64,000 nt of DNA from Histomonas meleagridis (Eukaryota; Parabasalia; Tritrichomonadida; Dientamoebidae). Positions 57,651 to 64,000 of the stretch are shown here, in pieces. The stretch spans positions 620,001 through 684,000 of the forward strand of contig WSYJ01000075.1 of NCBI GenBank assembly GCA_020186115.1, given 5' to 3'. The first letter of the stretch is position 1. Each line of letters opens with the position of its first letter. The position numbers and the translations under genes were made by a program. The notes below the pieces were generated by a model. That model made no database searches and had not been told where the DNA came from. It worked only from the letters and a program-made list of their open reading frames with translations.

Positions 57651-58139
57651 TAAGGACTTTCAAAAATGAGTGGTTGTATGTTAGAAGCAAAGTGCGAGTC
57701 GGAATCATTTATAAATTTTGATAAGAAGAATTAACAATATCCAAATAAGATTTTGGGAAAAATAAAATTGAATGATTCAAATTTGTCATTCAAAAAATAG
57801 AATTCTATCGATGCACGAAGCACTTTTTAATTTGAGTAGCAATTGCAGGAACAAAAAATGTTGGTTTTTTATTACAATTTCATTGCAATACCAGAGTCAT
57901 TAGTTAGCTAACTATCTAAAAATAAAATCGAAATGACATAATGAAATAAATTTATGGTCCATACCTTAATTATATGATTGAAATCAAAGATAATGTTAAA
58001 ACAATTGAAAAAACAGAGGAATTCTCAAATTTTTAAACACACTCGCATAAATGTTACAATGCGAAGGCAGAATCGAATTTCATATACTCAGACTTCGTAA
58101 ACCAAAACAAATGCTTTTATTTATTATTGGTTTTTGTGA
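57651..58139. other. intergenic, nothing recognised
   Basis: AT-rich; no credible frame or repeat. Confidence 0.4.
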
Positions 58140-58520
58140 TTGGTCATTGAGTTATTTCATAGAATTGGTTAAAGGTGCACACATAAGTGTTGTCCAAAAC
58201 AATTTATATAATTTCCAAATATAATTTTGTGATTTCTATGTCATAGAAATTAATATCAGATAAAACAAATGAATATTTCTCTCATTAACATCAATATCTT
58301 TTCGCTCTAAAATATATTTAATTAGTTCAGGATTTTTTAACATTAAAGAAGAACTCAAAATATCTTTTGGAAGAGTATTATTTTGAAGGAAATGCGTAAC
58401 AAGATATAATTTACTAGTTTTTTCAGCTAGGTTTATACCAGAATTATCAATTTTCATTTTGTTTTCTTCAAGATATGATAAGATTTCAAAATTTCCATAC
58501 ATAATACAAAAACATCTCAA
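58140..58520 (-). pseudogene. DUF3447/ankyrin fragment with spacer
   Basis: The frame 58236-58520 reads NFEILSYLEENKMKIDNSGI, then a C-terminal KNPELIKYILERKDIDVNE, the ankyrin style of the 61 kb gene. It runs into the spacer (NIHLFYLILI) with the TTTGTTTTAT word and stops. Beyond the spacer the TTLMCAP unit start is visible at about 58170. The frame has no gene-like start and no end. Confidence 0.7.
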
Positions 58521-58920
58521 ACGATTTACATTTTATTAATACAACATCCTATGTATATAAAATCAAAAATATAATTATAACAATATAATTTTGAAAATAA
58601 TAAATCATTTTTATTAACTATTTCCCATCTAAAATTGACATAATCTGTGGATTTACTGTTAATTGTAATGGTGTTTTATTCCAAACATAAAATAAACATC
58701 TAACATATAGAAAAAACTTTATTTCTAATATTAGTTTGTATCTTTGGATTTCCAATAAGTAATTTTACTGATAAAACATTTCCTCCTTTTGCTGCATAAT
58801 GTAAAGGTGTCATTGAATTATTATCTTTCTTATTACAATCAATTTTAGTAGATTTTAATAGAATCTCAATAATCTCTGGATTTCCATATTCACATGCATA
58901 ATGTAAAGCAGTTTTAAAAG

Positions 58921-58992
58921 CTAAAATCGATTTCCAAATATAAAAAGTTCACATAAAAAATATAAAACAAATCTCAATAATTCTTAAATAAC
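58921..58992 (-). repeat. 72-nt spacer between ankyrin units, intron-like
   Basis: On the minus strand it begins GTTATTTAAG and ends GATTTTAG, so GT...AG ends are present, and its length keeps the frame (VDVNAFD then LLKTALHYAC). It lacks the known trichomonad 5' GTAYGT and 3' ACTAACACACAG signals. TTTGTTTTAT lies inside. Confidence 0.5.
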
Positions 58993-59085
58993 ATCAAACG
59001 CATTAACATCGACTCTTGAATCATTTATAAGTAATTGACAAATTTTAGGTTTTCGCATATGAGATGCACATATTAATGGTGTCAT

Positions 59086-59108
59086 TTTAGAATGAGTATT
59101 AAATAAAC
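59086..59108 (-). repeat. 23-nt spacer between ankyrin units
   Basis: Minus strand GTTTATTTAATACTCATTCTAAA. Removing it joins DLNAKNN to MTPLICASH in frame, an ordinary ankyrin unit. The length equals that of the very short introns reported in trichomonads, but there is no AG at its end. Confidence 0.45.
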
Positions 59109-61288
59109 ATTATTCTTTGCATTTAAATCAATGTTTTTATATTTAAGTAATTCTTTTACAACTTCTTCACTTCCACTTTTAGCAGCCAAATGAAGAGGAA
59201 AATCGCCATTATTAAATGGTTTCGTTACATCAAATTTTCCTGTTCCAATTATGAAAAGTGCTGTTTGTTCATAACCCATTTGAAATGCCATTTGTAATAC
59301 TGACCAACCATCGCTAGTTAAAGCATTTATATCAATTCCTGGATATTGACAAAGAAGTTTAATAATTTCGTAATATTGACATGCAAAATGTATTGCTCGT
59401 TTATGATAATTTCCTTCAGATGGAAGATTTACATCAATATTTTTTTTACTTAATAATAATCTCACAATTTCAACATTACCATTTTGGCATGCAAAATGAA
59501 GTGCTGTCATTTAAATAAATATAAAACACCAACAAAAAAATTTAAGAAACTGAATTCTTATAAATAATATAGAAACTGTTTTGATATTTATATCAATATC
59601 TTTTCTTTCTAATAGTAAAATTAAGATTTTTTCATTTGATCTAAGTGATGCAATATGTATTGGTGCAAGATAAATAATGAAAAAAACTTCAATTTATATA
59701 AATAAAGAATATAAACATAAAACAAACCTCAAAAAATATCAAAAAATATTAATATAATTCACATTAATATTTTCAAAAGACAAAAGCATTTTAACAATTT
59801 CATAATTATTAACATTATTACATGCAATATTTAGAAGTGATGAAAAAGAATTAAAAAAACATAATCAGTTTCATTTTCCTTAATATCATAAAATTTACAT
59901 AACTCTTGAAATGAATGAAGTTTTTTCAATTCAAACAAATATTTTAATAAATAATAATTCCCATATATTATAGCATTATTAATAAGATTATTGAATTGAT
60001 TTGGTTCAATCCCTTCTTGAATAAATTCTAAAAGCATTTCATTTGTATTTTCTTCAATACATTTGATTTCATATTCTTCTTTTTTCTCATAAATTTTCGA
60101 GAAGTTATTTTCAATTAGATAATTAAAGACATTTAATGAATGAAATTTAATTGAACTTGAAAAATAATCAACAAAATTGATTCCGTTTTGTTCACATATT
60201 TTTATGATTTCGATGTTTTCTCCTTTAATAGCAAATTCTGCTATTTTTGGTTCTAAAATTGATCCATTTATAAATAAAAACCGAAAGCATTTAATTGATC
60301 CATAAAATGCAGAATATTCAATTAAAGATGGACAAATATTTAAAAGTGAATTTCTTTCATATAAACTTCTTTCTATTCTTTGTTGGAAATCAAAATTAGA
60401 TTGCGATGATAATTCTTGAAGTTTATCAACATTATCTTCACGAATTGTTTTAGCAATGAATGAAGGATTAACTCCTTCATGACAATAAATCTTATGAAGT
60501 TTCCAATTATCATTTCTTAATTCATCATTAAATGAAGGTTGGAAACTATTATGACGATTTGAATACATTAAACATGAAATATCATCACTAGAAAGCAAAT
60601 GAGCAAAATACAAATCTTTATGCGTTTCGTTCATTAGTTTATTTACATCTATTAGTGAGTGCTCAGAAAGATGGAAAATCAAATATTTGATCTCGGATGA
60701 ATTCTGATTTTCCTGATAATATTGACGTACGGCTTTAAGAAAAGATGTTAACATTTGTTCCATTATAGGATTGTTGCTTTTTTGACTGTCAAAATGTTCA
60801 AGCAAATCAATGTATAATGGAATATAATTCTGTTTAGTCAAACAACCAAAGAGTAAAAGTTGACTAACATTACCGAAGTTGATGTCCTCGTGTTCTATCA
60901 TATTGAATATTTTGTCCCTATTTTCTGGTGTGATATCAAAAATGAGTTTTTCTATCTCTACTGAGTTTTTAAACCCTGTACTTTGATTTAGAACTATGAT
61001 TGACTCTTTGATGTATTTTTGGAATAATATGGCTTTTTCGTATACTTGATCCATTTCAAGATATTTGGAAGCAGAAATAATAAATGATATATTGCTTTTT
61101 GAAAAACAAATAGAATTTCCATTTAATAGATTAACAATAAAAGGAAATTGATTTGATTCATCAGAAATTTCTAAATTTAATGTTGAAATATTTTGATCTT
61201 GAGTATTTTTTGCTATATATTTGCTAACATATGATGCAGTATCTCTTTTGCAAATGTATTCTTTGTTATCATTAATTAAGGTTAACAT

Positions 61289-62228
61289 TTGGAAACAAAA
61301 TTATTGTTGTTAACCTGCTGATGCACAAAATTGTTGGGAACCGTTAAAAGATTTTATGGTTCTTTCACCTCATGTTTTAAACGGTCGCGAATCACAAAAA
61401 AGTAAATTCAATTACAAACTTTTTCAGAGAAGGGTCAATAATTATCAACATGTTGATAATTAATATTGAAATCATTCAATATCTTTAATTAATATTGAAG
61501 TTTCTTGTTGATAATTAATATTAAAATTATTTAATATCTTTCATTTTATTTGTGTTTTGTCATTTATTTAAAATAAATATAAATGATAAATGAAATGGTT
61601 CATTGATATAATCATATGAATATGTAACAATATTAAAGAATTCTAAGTAAAAAGTAAAGTTAATAATATATGATGTTGATGATGATACAATACAATGAAT
61701 CAAAATATTAATATTAAACATAAATTCCTATTCACGTAAAGAAACACTATGATCATTTATAATCTTTGATAGAGAAAAAGAGAAATTCTGAAATATTTGA
61801 TACAATTAACCATAACAAGTCATTGAATTTCAAGTGAATAAAATTTTATTAACAACAAATCTTTACAGCTTTCGAATGAACTTTCATTATATTATTTAAA
61901 AGTGTCTTTAAAAGCATTTTATTCTTGTGATTTACTTGTACACTTTAAATATTGATTAAAAGATTCGATGATTGAATTAAAAAAAATTCAAGAAAACAAT
62001 AGGCCAATTATCTTATAACCGTGTGAATTTTAACTTTTGTATAGGCCGATGTGTATTTGGTAAAGGTCTTCAATTATATTTCATCTTGAAAAATGAAAAT
62101 CCTTCAAATTCTTCTCATTTTGCAGGTCTCAAAGCAATTTATAACTCATATGAATCTTAAATCTTCATTTTTCAAACATATAAAATTTTTACATATACCA
62201 AAAAGCAGGAACAAAGAAGAACTTGCTC
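61289..62228. other. intergenic, nothing firm
   Basis: AAACGGTCGCG lies about 90 bp upstream of the ankyrin start. ATTAATATTGAA words repeat near 61440-61530. A 77-codon frame at 62093-62326 (+) is protein-like in part (SRNKEELAHAHNVDD) but is not in frame with the BspA copy. Confidence 0.4.
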
Positions 62229-63980
62229 ATGCACACAACGTGGATGATCCAATCTTTGAAACCATCATCAAAAAAAAAATTAATTTTAAGCAATATATCC
62301 ACAGAGCTCACCAAATGTCATTTTGATGCAAAATTCATCTTAAACAATATACTTGCGATGCCAATGAACCATGTTTTAACCCCCAAACAAAAACTTTTCG
62401 AATCAGATTTTACAAATTCTCATGAACAATCAAGTGAAATCAATACATTTGATCAATGTATCCTTCCTCTACAAATATTGGATCGATATTATGAATATGT
62501 ATCATTATTACATTGGAAATTTTGTTTTTCTTTTTTGATGCACAACGTCAACAATTTTGAATCAGTTGCATTCAATTGTTTACTTCACATTAACACAATT
62601 TTTTCAATGCTGTTGATAGCGGTTTGTATCAAATTTTTTCAGAAAAATTCAATGGTTCAGAAAGAAGTTTATCAAAAAGATGATGAAATGAAAACAAAAG
62701 ATAACAAAAACGAAAATATTTTTGTATATGTTTTTGTTCTTTTTTTCATGAATTCTTATCAAATAATTTTCAATTATGATAACTCAACGCTTTTAATCGA
62801 AAATGATAATGATTTTAATAATATAAATTCTTATGCAAATATAACTGAAAATATTATTATTGGTGAAAATATTACTATAATTCCGGGTAACGCTTTTATT
62901 GAATGGCCAATAGTTTGTGTTAATTTTAGTAATTCAGTAACAAACATTGGGTCCGCAGCATTTTTAAATTGTTATAATTTGACAATTTTGACATTTGGCA
63001 CAGGATTAACAAGTTTTGGAGATAATTCATTTGCAAACTGTATATCACTAATAAATATTACAATTCCAAATTCAGTAACAAACATTGGATCCTCAGCATT
63101 TTCATGTTGTTATGGGTTAAAGATATTAACACTTGGCACAGGATTATCAGTGATTGCAAATGGTGCATTTTCGCAATGTTATAATCTTCAATGTATTTAT
63201 TTTTATGGTATTTCACGACCATGGATTGGAGAAAGTGCATTTTTTTCAGTTAACGCAACAGTTCTTACATATCCAACATATGATGATGAAAGATTTGGTC
63301 CATTTACAGTGAATGATTATGAAGGAGGAGTCTGCATACCATCGTTTACACATTCATTTTCAAGTTCAAATACATATACACAATCAAACACATATACACA
63401 ATGAAACACATATATTCAATCAAACTCATTCAGTAAATCATATACATTCACTAGGTCGAATACATTTATAAAATCACTTCAAAGTTATTTAACTTTATCA
63501 TTTTCTTATATAATAACCATTTCAGTATCTATTACTCATTCATTAACGATTTATGAAACGCAAATAAAATCATTTTCATTATTTTTAAGTAATTCAATGT
63601 TTTCATATATTGAAACTAAATTTATTTATTATGATTACACAATTGTTATTTATACAACATATTATAATTATTATTCAAATTTCTATACATATATTAATAT
63701 AAATGAATTCCTCAATAATGATAATAATATCACGACAATTATTATTATTGTTTGTGTTGTTATTATAATTATAATTATTATAACACTACTTGTCGTATTA
63801 TTGATTCGAATTCGAAACAAAAAATCAGAAAATATTAAAAACGAAAGTTCAGAAGAAAATGAAAATAAAAACAAAAAAGAAACCACGAATACATTTGCAA
63901 CAGGAATTTCTATATCAACAATTGAAGAAGATCCTTTTGCTGATGATTTCAAAGAAGATAAATTTATTGTGCAAATGTAA
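62229..63980 (+). pseudogene. BspA-like LRR gene, type-2 tail, with one in-frame TGA
   Basis: The frame runs from ATG 62229 to TAA 63980 with a single in-frame TGA at 63402-63404. It has a leader with hydrophobic IFVYVFVLFFMNSYQIIF; about four LRRs (SVTNIGSAAFLNCYNLTI type; SFGDNSFANCISLINITIPN); the cap (TYDDERFGPFTVNDYEGGVC); the short stalk SSNTYTQSNTYTQ-stop-NTYIQSN; a pre-membrane segment; an Ile-rich helix (IIIIVCVVIIIIIIITLLVV); and a tail holding EEDPFADDF and ending IVQM. Only the TGA breaks it. An almost identical inverted copy at 22242-23803 has the same TGA, so the stop is older than the duplication. Read-through is possible but unproved. Confidence 0.75.
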
Positions 63981-64000
63981 TTTTGTTTAAACATAAAAAA

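Larger units (their letters stand above)
58618..61288 (-). pseudogene. DUF3447/ankyrin-repeat gene interrupted by spacers
   Basis: Begins intact at ATG 61288 (MLTLINDNKEY). A BTB-like, poorly conserved segment (~15-80) leads to the DUF3447 region (LYERNSLLNICPSLIEYSA..). A T7 run at about 59857-59863 (one T short) breaks the frame after KENETDYVF; adding one T would continue with FNSFSSLLNIACNN. Ankyrin units follow, each cut by a spacer: about 59667-59750, 59511-59576 (66 nt), 59086-59108 (23 nt), 58921-58992 (72 nt) and 58681-58717 (37 nt). The last unit KTPLQL..SILDGK ends at TAG 58618-58620. The start and end are normal; either the gene is a pseudogene or the spacers are removed. Confidence 0.75.

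Overview
The window reads as nuclear DNA of a parabasalid flagellate, most likely a trichomonad close to Tritrichomonas or Trichomonas. It is very AT-rich and gene-dense. Nearly all genes are single long ATG-initiated reading frames with no visible canonical introns, using TAA, TGA and TAG as stops. It combines families typical of these protists: BspA-type leucine-rich-repeat surface proteins, DUF3447/ankyrin proteins, BTB and F5/8C (discoidin-like) proteins, Rab GTPases, AAAP amino-acid transporters and GRIP golgins, plus flagellar proteins (CFAP161, a PG-rich repeat protein) and actin regulators (CapZ alpha, profilin). The genus is an inference; no rRNA is present to confirm it.

Layout. 1-1.6 kb: the 3' part of a broken DUF3447/ankyrin gene. 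2-7.2 kb: a divergent pair, a PG-rich axonemal-type protein (-) and a large single-pass surface protein (+). 7.8-11.6 kb: an intact BspA-like gene, a decayed BspA relic and an ankyrin relic. 11.8-21.4 kb: housekeeping genes (Rab, CapZ alpha, tRNA-Lys, CCHC zinc-knuckle protein, a small ORF, VPS13-like lipid-transfer protein) with an orphan BspA tail. 21.6-23.8 kb: BspA relics. 24.7-36.5 kb: a housekeeping block (AAAP transporter, profilin, ribosomal protein eS17, MORN protein, tandem-PH protein, CFAP161, BTB protein, longin/CCZ1-like candidate, coiled-coil protein, F5/8C protein). 37-42.5 kb: two BspA genes, the first frameshifted. 42.9-49.6 kb: cytoskeleton and membrane-traffic genes (CLASP-like, coiled-coil, GRIP golgin, F-BAR/SH3). 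49.9-57.6 kb: three BspA copies (one intact, one frameshifted and tail-swapped, one truncated). 58.1-61.3 kb: ankyrin fragments and a broken DUF3447/ankyrin gene. 62.2-64 kb: a BspA copy with one in-frame TGA, an inverted duplicate of the 22.2-23.8 kb relic.

The BspA copies are mosaics. They consist of a hydrophobic N-terminal module, treponemal-type LRRs, a low-complexity N-T-F-[ST]-x-S stalk, and one of two exchangeable membrane/tail modules, one ending in an acidic x-Q-W-I C-terminus and one carrying an EEDPFA[DK]DF motif. Some modules are almost identical between genes whose other parts differ, which points to recent recombination or gene conversion. The other main oddity is that ankyrin repeats at three loci are interrupted between the conserved NAK and TAL positions by AT-rich spacers, twice exactly 83 nt, sharing the word TTTGTTTTAT but lacking the known trichomonad splice-site consensus.
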